NCBI GenBank assembly: GCA_963422465.1 | Contig: OY730173.1 | Span: forward strand, 3,720,001-3,784,000 | Length of the DNA stretch: 64,000 nucleotides | Reading direction: 5' to 3' | DNA from: Lichina pygmaea | Taxonomy: Eukaryota > Ascomycota > Lichinomycetes > Lichinales > Lichinaceae | Shown here: positions 21,551 to 32,662 of the stretch, piece after piece | Layout of the letters: each line of letters opens with the position of its first letter | How positions within the stretch are numbered: position 1 is the first letter of the stretch | Position numbers and translations under genes: made by a program | Notes under the pieces: model-generated | Database searches by the model: none | Told to the model about the DNA's origin: nothing | What the model saw: only the letters and a program-made list of their open reading frames with translations

Positions 21551-23339
21551 ATGATCCAGCTTTTTGATTGGTCACTTCAAGTACAGGTTTTTTGTTGACA
21601 AATAGACCTTATCCTCTCTCTCCAGGGTTAGCCCCTTCAACCTGTTGTTGCTTAGGTGGTGGCTTGTCACTTGTTGTGCAGATTTAATTGCAGTCTTCAT
21701 TTTCTCATGCATAGCAGTGAGTTTTTCAATGTTTGTTGAAGTGCCACTTCCAGCCACTGTTACTTCCTAGTGGGGGTTTCTGCTGCAAAGAACAGTGTTG
21801 TGCCTGTCACACTGTGTTGCTGATTGTTGTACACAAACTGAGCTATTGGTAACAGTTCTACCCAATCATCCTGTTGATGGTTGATGTAGTGGTGTAGGTA
21901 CTGTTCTATTGTTTGGTTTGTCCTCTCAGTTTGTCCATCTGTTTGTGGATGGTAGGCAGTAGATATCCTCATGTCTATTCCTAGCTGTCTTGTCTATGTG
22001 TTCCAGAATTTCAAGGTGAAGAGTTTGTCTTGATCCAAGATAATCTTTGTTGGTAACTCTCACTGGCTAATCAATTCTCTGAGCAGAGTATTGGCAAGTT
22101 CACTCACTGTTCCTGTCTCTTGCCACAGGATCAGGTGAGTGTATTTGGTGAGTTTGTCCACAACCACCAGAATACTGTTGTATTTCACCTTGGTTACCAG
22201 GTTCTCTGACCTTGGCAGCTTCACCACAAAGTCTATTGTGATAGTATCCCAAGCTACTTCTGGGAGATCTATTTGTTGGCTCTCTCCATAGAGTTTGTAG
22301 TGTGACAGTTTGTTTTTCACATATTCTTCACACTTGTGAATAAACTCTGTCACCTTCCACTTTATTCTGTTGAAGTGGTAATGTCTCCAGATTTTTTCCA
22401 GAGTCTTGTCTTACCCAGGATGTCTGTGTAGAGGTCTATCATGATGTTATTAAATCACATCCTCTTTTGTACTCTCTGGCACTTCTTCTTTGTTTGTGGC
22501 CATGATGTGGCCTAGGGTCAGGAGTGAACCTGTTTGTCCAGTTGTTGCTAACTGGGGTTAAGCATAGACCAATGTTTGTCCTTTTGTTGTGAGGATTGAG
22601 TATTCTTCTGTTGTGTTATCTGTTGTTATATCAGGTCACCTGCTGAGTGTGTCTGCTTGTGTGTTCTCTGATCCTTTCCAATAGAAGATCTGGAAGTTAT
22701 ATAAAGCTAATAGCTCCACCCATCAGACTTGTTGTCTGTTTAGCTTCTTTGTTGTTGTGAAGTAAGCCAGATTCTTGTGGTCTGAGTACACATCCACTGT
22801 GTACTTCACTTCTTCCAAGTAAGGTCTCTATTCCTGGAATATGTTTGATAATCACTAACAACTTCTTGTCATGAACATTATACCTGAGTTCTGGGCCAGA
22901 GAACTTTCTCGATCAGTATGCAACAGGGTGTAAGCAGTTTTCAGTGTCTGGTTGATACAAGCAAGATCTAAGTGCTTGGTCTGAGGCATCTGTCTCCATG
23001 ATGATCTGTTGTCTGGGATCAAATAATGCTAGTATGAGTGTGGATGTGAACTTCTCTTTCATTCTCTGGAACACTCTCTCTTGGCTGTTCCCTTATGTGA
23101 AGATTTCTCTCTTCTTTGTTAGTTCAGTCAAGAGTGCTACTGTCCTCAAGTACTTCTTGATGAATCATCAGTAGAAGTTCACAAATCCTAGGAAGGATTA
23201 GACTTTCTTGAAGTTCTTGGGTGTCAGCCAGTCTTGTACTACTGCTGTCTTTAAGTTGTCTATACAGATTCCTTCTGTTGTTAGGATTAATCCCAAGTAC
23301 TCCACTTCTTTTGTGCAGAAAACACTCTTATCAAGATGT

Positions 23340-26300
23340 TGTGACAAGGCAATGGCAGAGCAGAACTCAAGCCTAACTGATTCGGTAACCTTGACCTGAC
23401 TTGGCTTGAGACTTGAGACTTGGATTGATGTACAAGACGAAAGACAAGGAAGGAAGAAAAAGAGAAAAGAAGAGAAGAAGCTGGGGGAGCAGGAGAAGTT
23501 CTTATAGGCAGGGGATCAGGCAACAGCAGAGCAAACAGGCAACAGTGTAGATGGAACTTCCCAGCAAGGTGCGTGCAGATGGAACTTCCCGGCAAGGTGT
23601 GTGACTTGTGCCAGATATGCAACTGGGCCAGAACTGTGACATTACCCCCCTCCTTCACATGGCGAACTCCTGTGAGCCTCAGGCCGCTTGTGGGCGTAGT
23701 TCTGTGGCTGTGGTTTCCTTGGGTATTTCTCATGGAAGTTGTAGATGGCGTCTTTGGTGTTGTCAAGATGCTCAATAGGCTCTTCAGTGGCATCTTCAAT
23801 TGGCCATCCGGACTATTTGACCAGGTACTTGAACTTCTGTCAAGACATTGCTGGCTTGGAGTCAAGGATTTCTTCAACCTGGAACTCTTCATCTGTGTCT
23901 TGACTAATGACAGGGCCAGGGTGTTCATTTGATTAGCCAGGGATAGGATTAGCAGGTGTCAGATGTAGAACAGAAACATGAAAGACAGGGTGGATCTTGA
24001 GAGTGTGTGGAAGCTCCAGATAGCAGGCACAGCTTCTGACTGTCTTCAACACCTTGAATAGTCCAATCCACTTGTCGTCAAGCTTTTTGCATGGGTGGTG
24101 TGTCCTGATGTTCTTGGTATTCAGCCAAACAAGATCTCCAGTTTGATAGGACAGTGACAGGACTTGATGCAAATTGGTGGTGTGAGCTTGAGCTTCCTGG
24201 GATAGTCAGAGTTCAGCTTGCAACTGTTCTAGAATCTGCATCATTTCTCCAGAGATTTCCATAGCATCTTGGTTGCAGGCTTCCCTTGTGGGTGTGATGC
24301 AGAGCTGTAGATAGAACTCTTTGTTGGCAAAGAACAGTGACATGCCAGAGGAATCAGACTGGGAGTTGTTCTACGTGAACTCTGCCAGAGGAAGCCATTG
24401 GACCCAGTCATCTTGGAGATAGTTGACATAGGATCTCAGGTAGTGTTCAAGCTCCTGATTCTCTTGTTCTGTCTGACCATCTGTCTCTGGATGGTGTCCT
24501 GAGGATAGTCGTAGCATGACGTCAAGATGGGCACAGAGTGCTTTCTAGAATAAGCTGACAAACTGACCTCCTCTGTCTGAGACAATACTCCTGGGTAAGC
24601 CATGGGTACAGACAACAAACTGGATAAACATCTGGACAAGATGTGAGGTTGTCATCTCAGCACATGGCACAAAGTGGTGTTCTTTGGTGAGACAGTCAGT
24701 GATAACCCAGATGTGCTTAGCACCAGGGAAGCAGGCATCTCTTGACTTGGGCAAGTCAGTAATAAAATCTATAGCCAGATCCTGCCAACATTGCTGAGGC
24801 ACAGGAAGAGACAGCAGCTCTCCTTGGCGATCACAGGCAGGCTTTGCTCAAGAGCAGACATGACAATTCCTGATGTACTGCTGTATGATGTTCACCATCT
24901 TTGGCCAATAGTACCAACAAGACAGGAGATTGTGGGTCTTGGCAATCCCAGTGTGGCCAGCTATTGCTTGGTCATGGGCTTCTTGGAACAGGTGTAGGTG
25001 TAGCTTATTGTTCTCAGGGATCCAGAGTCAGTTCTTATAGAAGAGACAGTCATTTTCCAAGCTGCAGTCTGAGAGAGACACTTCTTGACTGTGCCTGACA
25101 CTATCCCTTAGCATCTGTGACACTGTTGCCACTGGATCACCTTCAGCAAGGTTGTTATAGACAGCTTGGATGACATCTGAAAGAGGTGCAGCATCAGGTT
25201 CAGTGTCAACTGGTGCAGCTTCTAAACATCTCAGGATCTGGATAGACTTGACTTGAACCTCTGAATGTGCAAGATTCTTGGGCTTGAGGATGACTTGCTC
25301 CATGAAGTCTTGACAGGGGTCACTGTCTGACAGGAAGTCTTGGGAACATCAAGTGAGGGTGTCAGCCTTACACTGACTGTCTGGACAGTAGCTGATCTTG
25401 AAATTGAAGTGTGACAAGAACTCACTCCAACAGGCTTGATGGCGGGAAAGGTGCTTTGATGACATGAAGTACTCCAAGTTCTTGTGATCAGAGATCACTT
25501 TGACAGGTTCTGGAGATCCTTCAAGCTCTGCTCGCTATTCTTCAAAGGCATGGACAATTGCCAGCAACTCTTTGTCGTAGATCTCGTAGTTGCATTCTGC
25601 TGGCAGGTGGTGGCGTGACAAGAAGGCAACAGGGTGTAGAACTCCTTCATGATCTGGCTGTGACAGGACAGCACCAGAGACATAGTCAGAAGTGTCAGTC
25701 TCAACAACACACTCCTTCTCCGGATCAAAGTGCTGCAGGATAGGTGCAGTGCTGAACACCTTCTTGATACTTTCAAACAAGTGCTGCTCTGGGGTTTCCC
25801 ACTTGAAGGCAACATTCTTCTTGGTCAGAGCTGTGAGCAGTGATGCAAGCTTGGCAAAGTCTTTGATGAACTGGCAGTAGAAGTTTGCAAAAGTAATGAA
25901 GCTCTGCACTTCCTTGAGACTGGCAGGAGGATTCCACTCCTTGATGGCATCAGTCTTGGCTGGGTCCATGCTCACAGATCCAGGTTGGCTATCTTCAGTG
26001 GCAGACTGGATGATAAGGCTAAGGTACTTGACTTGATGTACTTCAAAGTCGTACTTGGAGATGTCAACTTGCAGGCTTGCATCTTGTAGTTGACTGAGAA
26101 CAAGCTTGATGTGCTTCCAGTGTTCCTTGAGTGTCTGACTGTAGACAAGGATGTCATCCATATAGGCAGTGCCAAAGACGTCAAGGATGTCAGGTCCCAA
26201 AACATCATTGATGTAGTTCTGGAACATGCTTGAAGCATTGGCAAGACCAAAGGGCATGACAAGGTATTCGTAGAGGCCTGAGCGTGTGCGGAACACAGTC

Positions 26301-28690
26301 TTCCATTCTTCACCTTCCTTCATCCAGATACAGTTGAAGACACCAACAATGTCAAGCTTGGTGTACCACACAGCTTTGCAAAGCTGGTCCAACATCTCCC
26401 AGATCAGTGGCAGGGGGTAACAGTTCTTGATAGTGATGGTGTGGAGTGCTCTGTAGTCTACACAGAAACACAATCCACCTTCTGGCTTCTTGACAAAAAG
26501 GACTGGTGTAGCAGCAGGTGATGAAGATGCTTGAATAAAGCCCTTGTTCAGGTTCTCTGTCAGGTACTTCTTGAGAACTTCGAGTTCTTCTCTGCTCATG
26601 CTGTACAGAGGTCCAGAGGGTGCCTGGGTTCCTGGTTCTATCTTGATCTTGTGGTCAACTCCTGGGTGTAGAGGAGGAAGCTTGTCAGCGTCATCCTTGC
26701 TGAAGACATCCAGGAACTTGTGGTACTGAGCAGGGAGAAGTGTGGCAGGATCCACACACTTCTTTAGCTTCAACACCTGCTCAATGTCCCTCAGAGAAAC
26801 ACTGAACACCTGGTGATCTGGCTTGGCAGCAAGGAGAGAAAATGCGGTAGCATTGATGGGGATTGGCGTGGCAGAAAGGGGCTTGGGATCCTGAGACTTT
26901 CCAGCAGATGTCTTGGCTTCAAGATCCAAAGAGATTGGATAGCCATTGTTTGACTTGAGGCATGTGGATCAGCAGTGATCTGACTTGAACATGATTGAGG
27001 TGTTTGTCCAATCAATGTGTGGCCTGTGCTTCTGGAGCCATGGCATCCCCAGAATCACATCATAGTGAAGACCAGGAGACACAAAGAGAGAGACTTCTTC
27101 CTGGTGCACACCATGTGCCGTGGTCATAATTGTCTTGGCAAGATGTGTAGTTTGTGATATCTTGCTATCAAACAATCATAATGTGTGTGGGTAGGGGAGA
27201 GGTTCTTGGTGAAGAGATTGTGCAAAGGAAGCACCAATACAGCCAAATACTGAACAGCCAGAGTCAATAAGAGTATTGCACTTGAATTTCCCATCTAGGA
27301 TACAAGGAAGAAACAAGCACTTGCTGTCCAATTGCTGGTCTGGAGACAGATAGCCAACATGGAGATCCTTTTCATGTCCTTGGGTGTGACGATGACCAAG
27401 GACTACTTGTTTTCCGACTCTGGAGTAGTCTCAACAGTGGCAGACTTGGTGGTGGTTGTGGTGGTGGCAACAACAGGCATGCTTTTCACTTGACAGAAGG
27501 TTGAGATGTGACTTTGGTTCCCACAGTAGAAGTAGAGGTCTTTGCTTCAGTGATGTTCTTGCTCTTCTGGTGTCAGCTTAGAGTGGCTGAGATCTATGGT
27601 AGGACTTGGTGGCTGTGGCGTGAAGGCTGGCTTGATGAACCCTGGACATGGAACTGAAGCTCCTGACCGTGGAACTGAGGCTTGGGTGGGAGGTGCTTGA
27701 CATGGACAGCGAGAGTTGGCAGAAGTGGCACGCAACTGGTTGTCCTGCAGCTGGCATTCCTCAACAAGCTTCTGATAGCTGATGTCCTTGAGGTTGATGC
27801 TGACAAGCTGCTTGGCAAGCTCTTCAGAGACAGCACATCAAAGATGGCACTTCAAGGCCTTGTTGTTGAAGCCTGTGTGTGGAGTATACTGATTGAACTC
27901 TGTGAAGAACTTGGCAAAGGAACAGTTGGCCTGACGCAAGGTGATGAGCTTCCTCTGAGCTAGGAACTCTGGGTCTGGGTCGGAGAAGGTGTTCCGGAGA
28001 TCTTGGACGATGTTGTGCCAGTCAATGTACTGGCCAGCTGTGATCTTAGCTGAGATGTAGGACTGCGCAGTGCCAGTCGTGCGTGAAAAGACGTACGCAA
28101 TCCACGATGTTTCCGTGCAGTACCAGTCAGCGTTGAGTGTCATCTTGAGTGACAGTGACATGATGAAGCTCTCAAGCTTCTTATGCATGATTTCTGTGTT
28201 TCCACCATCACCACTGAAGATCTCTGGGTCAGCAGTGTATTCAGACTTGGACTTGGGAGTAGTGTTAGTAGCTTGAATTCGCATAAACTCTGCAAACATG
28301 TTGCGAAGGAACTTGTCATTTCCAGCAACTGGCATAGCTTGGTCTGGTTGTTGAGACATGACAAGGACGTGAACATGGCTTGGTGAAGTGTGTTATGGTT
28401 GGGTAGGTCTTTCGTAGTGTGGCAAGGCAATAGCAGAGCAGAACTCAAGCCTAACTGATTCAGTAACCTTGACCTGACTTGGCTTGAGACTTGAGACTTG
28501 GATTGATGTACAAGACGAAAGACAAGGAAGGAAAAGAGAAAAGAAGAAGAGAAGAAGCTGGGGAAGCAGGAGAAGTTCTTATAGGCAGGGGATCAGGTAA
28601 TAGCAGAGCAAACAGGCAACAGTGTAGATGGAACTTCCCGGCAAGATGTGTGACTTGTGCCAGATATGCAACTGGGCCAGAACCGTGACA
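23340..28690 (-). mobile_element. Gypsy-B (chromovirus)
   Basis: A second Ty3/Gypsy family on the minus strand. 5' LTR 28418-28690, 3' LTR 23340-23641 (with a short internal duplication). LTR ends TGTCACGG to CTTGCCACA/GTCACA type, with TATAAG. A purine-rich tract (plus TTACCCCCCTCCTTC, 23642-23656) abuts the 3' LTR. Parts: gag 27840-28359, protease about 26970-27300, RT (LCFCVDYRALHTITIKN, AYMDDILVYSQ) and RNase H 25535-26929, integrase 24240-25300, chromodomain-like end 23660-23930. Roughly ten breaks. No 5-bp target duplication found: the left flank is Gypsy-C and the right flank SINE-2, with an extra partial LTR end at 28691-28705, suggesting recombination. No antisense ORF is seen in this family. 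Confidence 0.9.
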
Positions 28691-28705
28691 GCCAGAACTG
28701 TGACA

Positions 28706-28990
28706 ACATCCTGACTACAGCCTGCCACCACTCTCACAGTGTGGATTCTCTGACAAGGTATTCTCCCCCAGTTCTTCTGGGCTCAGGAGCAGCTGGAAGC
28801 TGGCTGCTAGCCAGTCACCCCCCCATGTTCTACAGCATCTTGACAGGATAGTGCTGGCCAGGCACTGCAGAAGAAAGTTTTTCACTCTAGCAGGTCTAGG
28901 GTTTTCCTTGCTTAATTTTTATAGCTGACCCAGTATAGTCTAGATAACTACCACTAGAATAGAGTAGGAATACCAATTACCAATTACCAA
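28706..28990 (+). mobile_element. SINE-2 copy
   Basis: Short interspersed repeat of about 285 bp. Shared core with three other copies: AGTTCTTCTGGGCTCAGGAG, CAGCTGGAAGCTGG, CCAGTCACCCCCCCATGTTCT and GACCCAGTATAGTCTAGAT. The tail is ATACCAATTACCAATTACC. The head is missing at the junction with Gypsy-B. No coding sequence. Origin unknown: I see no convincing tRNA, 5S or 7SL head. Confidence 0.7.
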
Positions 28991-29640
28991 GTAAGATTTC
29001 TTTCTTTTCAGAATTTTTTGAACTTCTTCTTTGCAGATTTCCTGGGATAGCTGGTGCTGTTGGTAGTTGGCTGGCTGTTCTTGAGGTTCTGGTTCTGGTT
29101 GCAGAGAGTAAGACAAGAACGAGATCTTGAAGACTTCTGCTTTCTCAGCAAAAGCTGTAGCAATTCCTCTATTATACTTTGTGAGCTCTGGAACAATAGA
29201 GTTCTGGTAGCTTGCCAGCTTTTTCTTTTCTCTATCTAGCAATCTTCCAGTACTTCTGAGTCTCTGCTATGTTCTGGAGCTGTGTTCTGAAAGTTTTTCT
29301 TTTGGCAGTCTTGATCAGAGATGTTTTTCTTTTATTATCTTTTCAAGTTTCTGCACAGACTCTTGGTTCTGGAGAACTTTTCTTCTTAGCCATCTCTTCT
29401 TTTTGATGTTGTTTTTGATTTTCTGGTTCCACCAGAGAACAGTGTACTTTGAGTCTCTCAGAGATTGTGTTATCTTGTCTGCCAAGTCTTGAAAAGCTTT
29501 ATCCAGATTCTCCAGGTAGTTGTCCACTTCCTCTCTGCGAAGTAAAGATAGTACTGCAAGTAGAGTTTTAGCTTCCTCTCTAGCTTATCTTGAGTCCAGT
29601 GTTCTCCAATTTCTCTGGCAGACTCTAGACTTCTGTTAAG
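28991..29640 (-). mobile_element. LINE fragment (endonuclease-RT linker)
   Basis: Minus-strand LINE piece of about 650 bp. It encodes the region between endonuclease and RT: ..KLERKLKLYLQYYL, TVLWWNQKIKN, DREKKKLASYQNS, ELTKYN, QPEPEPQEQPANYQ, EEVQKILKRK. It matches 62340-62960 of the LINE at the right end. At 28990 it runs into SINE-2. Frameshifts break it. No usable gene. Confidence 0.8.
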
Positions 29641-29822
29641 GCCCAGACCAGAACAGCTAAGCAAGTGTACGGAGGTACATAGAACAATGCTCACCTGATC
29701 TGGTGGCATGTGAGAATGTTACCAGCAGTGTGCTCAGAAGACTGCTCAGTGGGAAAGATCAAGTTTGTTCCTAGAATTGTTCACTGGTCTCCAAAAAGAA
29801 CAGCAAGAGTCACTCTATAGAC
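29641..29822. other. Unassigned spacer
   Basis: About 180 bp between two LINE pieces. It begins CTGTTAAGGCCCAGACC, slightly like the Gypsy-C LTR start (TGTTAAGGGCCAGTCC), but no further match is clear. No gene seen. Confidence 0.4.
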
Positions 29823-31559
29823 TATTTATTTATTTTATTTTATTCTTACTCTGATTTGGCTGGTGAGCTATACGGAACTTCAAGATACATGTTTGTTTTC
29901 CCAGAAAACCTTTGAAGGAATAAAAACTGAGACTTGGGTAAGACTAGAGAATTATCTGCAAGAATATACAGTGTCTGGAGAAAATAAAATGACAGAGATG
30001 ATAAGTTTTCTGGCAAGAGTTGGTGTCCTAAGTTGAACTGGTCTAGTCTTTTCAAAGACATAAACCAGACAAGAAATTCTTTAAGTACTTTAGGCTTTTG
30101 AAGGAAAGTAGAGAAATTATAGGAAAGAAAAGTGGCTTGCTGTCTTTGAGTAAGAAACTTGTTACAAGAGAAAGTGATATGTTAAGCAGTCTTCTCTCCA
30201 AAACTACAGAAACATAGAGAGGATTGGAAGTCTGGAACATTTCCTCTGAAAAGAAAGCTGGCTAGTCCTATCCTTGCTGATAGAATCTGCAAGTAAAGAC
30301 TGGCGTCAGCTTTTCTCAAATCTTTGAAAACTTTGAGATTTTTCCTTTGGAGTAGTCTGCAAAATAGCTCCCTGACTGGAGAACACTTCTGTCTGTTTGC
30401 CTGCCACCTGGCTTCCCACTCTTTCTGAAACACTTCTTGAAATTGTTTCTTAGAGTAATCTTGGTTAGTGGTTAGTTCTTCTAGCCATCTTGCTTTCCAG
30501 TTAGGTGTGACAGTAGACAGAGACTTGGGAGGTGATCTCAGAGTAGAAACAAAAACAGTGATCTGGGAAAAAAGTTTATAAAAAAGTGAGGAGAGGATTA
30601 GAAGAAGATTTAGAAAAATAGAAAGATTGTAGGAAAGTTGCTGTTCTGAATTTGAAATAAAGATCAAGAGGTGGTACAAATAGTTCTTCTTCAATAAGAA
30701 ATGTAGGAGTAGCTTTAAAGACACCTCCTATAGTTTTAGACACTTAGTCTGGAAAACATTTAGAGAAGAAATATTAGAAGGTTTTTTGTGGGGATTGAAC
30801 CAGACTTCTACTGCATAGCTGAGAAGTGATCTCAGTATTGCAGTGTAGACAAGTCTAGCAGAGAGAACAGGTAGACTCCATGTAGAAAAAGTATTTCTGG
30901 AAAGTGCTGAGAAAAACTTGGAAGCTTTCTGTAACATGATTTTCTGGTGTTTTTTCCAGAGAAGCTTGAATTTATAGTGTAGTCCCAGAATACACACTTC
31001 TTTCTTAGACTGTAGTACCACTTCTCCAAGTCTTAGACTAAGCTGAAGATTATCTGTTCTTCTAGAAAAATAGAGAAGTTTATACTTTTCAGATACAAAT
31101 TTTATTCCATGTTTTCTTGCCCAGTCTAAAGACTTGGAGTAAGTGGACTTTAGTTTTAGAAGATTGCTTTTAAGAGAAGAGGAAAATACCAGAAGGTTTG
31201 TATCATCTGCAAAGTCTAGAGCTGATACATCTTTCTCTGGTGTATGAATAATATTATAAAGGTCTGAAATATAGAAAAGAATTAAAATAGGAGAGAGGTG
31301 AACCTTGGGAGACTCCACAGTGTACTGGAAAAAGAGAAGACTCTGAATCATCAAAAACAAGAGAGGTTTTTTGTTTGGGTAGTGAAAGAAAAAATCCAGT
31401 TAACAAACCAGCTGGGAATGTTTTTTCTCTCCAGAATTTTCTTGAGAATTTCTGGCAGGACTCTATCATAAGCTCTTGAGATATCCAGGGAAAGAAGACT
31501 GGCCACCATTCCTTCCTTCCAGACTTTTTCAACTTGGAAAGTGAGTAGAAATAGTGCAG

Positions 31560-32117
31560 TGTTGCGGTCTGTACCGTACCGTCCTATCCGAGTATAGGAT
31601 TACGGCGAGAGGTGGAAGGTGGGTTGGTTCTCGCAGGAGAGGAGTGTCAAGGAGCGCGAAGGGGTTTGGTGGAACGTGGTGGTGGTGACACCTGATCAAC
31701 GGCTTTGTACAAAAGGATTGTATTGAAGTAGATCTAGTTGTCTGGATCACAACATGAGTTGAAGACGATTGTTCCATAAGGGAACTATCGCTGGACTATA
31801 TAGTGCTGGCCTGTCGAGATGATCAAGATTGTCTCGACAGTCTTGACGTCAAGACGGGTGAGATTGTCTTGACAGTCCCACCATGTTATGCACCCTGTGT
31901 CAAGACAGGTGAGATTGTCTTGATGCTTCATGCATCCTGCGTCAAGACGGGTGAGATTGTCTCGATGCTTCATGCATCATGCGTCGAGACTCCCGTGTGT
32001 GTCTCGACAGTCACGTGACCCCTTGTTGGTTGGTCACTTGACTTCCATGGTGTCCTCTTGCCTGGCCCGCGGCCTGATTGCCTATAAATGAGTGGCTCCC
32101 ATCCCTGGGTTGTAACA
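31560..32117 (-). repeat. 3' LTR of Gypsy-A copy 1
   Basis: TGTTGCGG..GTAACA ends. Notable parts on the plus strand: CGGTCTGTACCG at 31565-31576, with a further CCG at 31579 (CGG-N6-CCG and CGG-N11-CCG); a TATATA box near 31797-31802 usable on the minus (sense) strand; three to four direct repeats of ~45 bp (GTCAAGACGGGTGAGATTG units) at 31845-31990; CACGTGAC near 32013; and a plus-strand TATAAA at 32083-32088, 79 bp before the antisense ORF start. Confidence 0.9.
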
Positions 32118-32161
32118 CTACCCTCCTCTCCTTCATTCATCGTCCTGATGAATTCTTGAGT

Positions 32162-32662
32162 ATGTCTGCAAAATCACATGCCTCTGCTTACCGAAACCAA
32201 CTGGCAGCCCAGATCTGTGATCATAACTTTGTGTCGCTTGCTCTGTGTGACTTCTGTGTTTTGAACCACAAGCCCTGCTTCCGAATGTCTGACAACAACG
32301 ATAAGTTGAAGTGCGCTGAGTGCACTCATCAGGGAAAGTCCTGTGTGTCACTTTCTTGGGAGTCGCTGAACATGACTCGGGATAACCTTCGCGAGGATTT
32401 GGCTGTTGATGAGGCCAAGCGGGATGCTCTTGTCGAGCAGCTTGCCGAGCTGCAGGCTCGTGTGTCCCGAAAGCGAAAGGTTCTTGAGGGTGCTGAGGGT
32501 CAAGCAAAGAAGAAGCTCCAGTGCCTTGTTGCTGAAATGGAGGCGGATGGTGAAGACTTGTCGGCGACGGTCATTGATGTGTCCGCGCTGCAGGCTGAGC
32601 TGTTCAGTCCTGCTCCTGCCAGAACTGCTGCAGGAGGAGCTGGCAGTTCGCGAGGTTCCTGA
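32162..32662 (+). CDS. Antisense Zn2Cys6-cluster / coiled-coil protein of Gypsy-A
   Basis: An open frame of 166 aa that looks whole, coded antisense to the retrotransposon genes, between the LTR and the chromodomain end (its last ~59 bp overlap the end of pol tail-to-tail). Six cysteines, C29, C32, C39, C51, C54 and C61, fit the fungal binuclear zinc cluster exactly: C-x2-C-x6-C-x11-C-x2-C-x6-C. Residues ~70-135 are rich in Glu/Leu/Arg/Lys with heptad-like Leu spacing (LVEQLAELQARV), a likely coiled coil, as in Zn2Cys6 regulators. The tail is Ala/Gly/Ser-rich. ATG chosen at 32162 because the frame upstream lies in the LTR. A plus-strand TATAAA in the LTR (32083) could drive it. DNA binding is inference; the basic residues usual between the cysteines are few. 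Confidence 0.8.
   Translation: MSAKSHASAYRNQLAAQICDHNFVSLALCDFCVLNHKPCFRMSDNNDKLKCAECTHQGKSCVSLSWESLNMTRDNLREDLAVDEAKRDALVEQLAELQARVSRKRKVLEGAEGQAKKKLQCLVAEMEADGEDLSATVIDVSALQAELFSPAPARTAAGGAGSSRGS

Larger units (their letters stand above)
13825..23339 (-). mobile_element. Gypsy-C copy 1 (chromovirus), split by Gypsy-A
   Basis: A Ty3/Gypsy element on the minus strand. 3' LTR at 13825-14219 (TGTTAAGGGCC to CCTTAACA), internal part 14220-15091, then interrupted by Gypsy-A (15092-21550), then 21551 to 23339. Parts seen in gene order from the right: part of RT, RNase H, integrase (TAYHPQTDGQTERTNQ near 21900), then a chromodomain-like end near 14820-15060. The 5' portion is missing where Gypsy-B begins. 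Heavily broken (well over ten breaks) and CpG-poor: old. An antisense zinc-cluster relic lies at 14270-14800. Confidence 0.8.

Noticed and set aside
23335-28705. Inverted GATGT / ACATC next to the two ends of Gypsy-B as a target duplication
   Set aside because: A real duplication must be direct; the flanks belong to different elements, so the match is chance.
31845-31995. Regularly spaced ~45-bp repeats in the Gypsy LTRs, CRISPR-like at first sight
   Set aside because: Units are contiguous, not separated by unique spacers, lie inside LTRs, and the genome is clearly eukaryotic.
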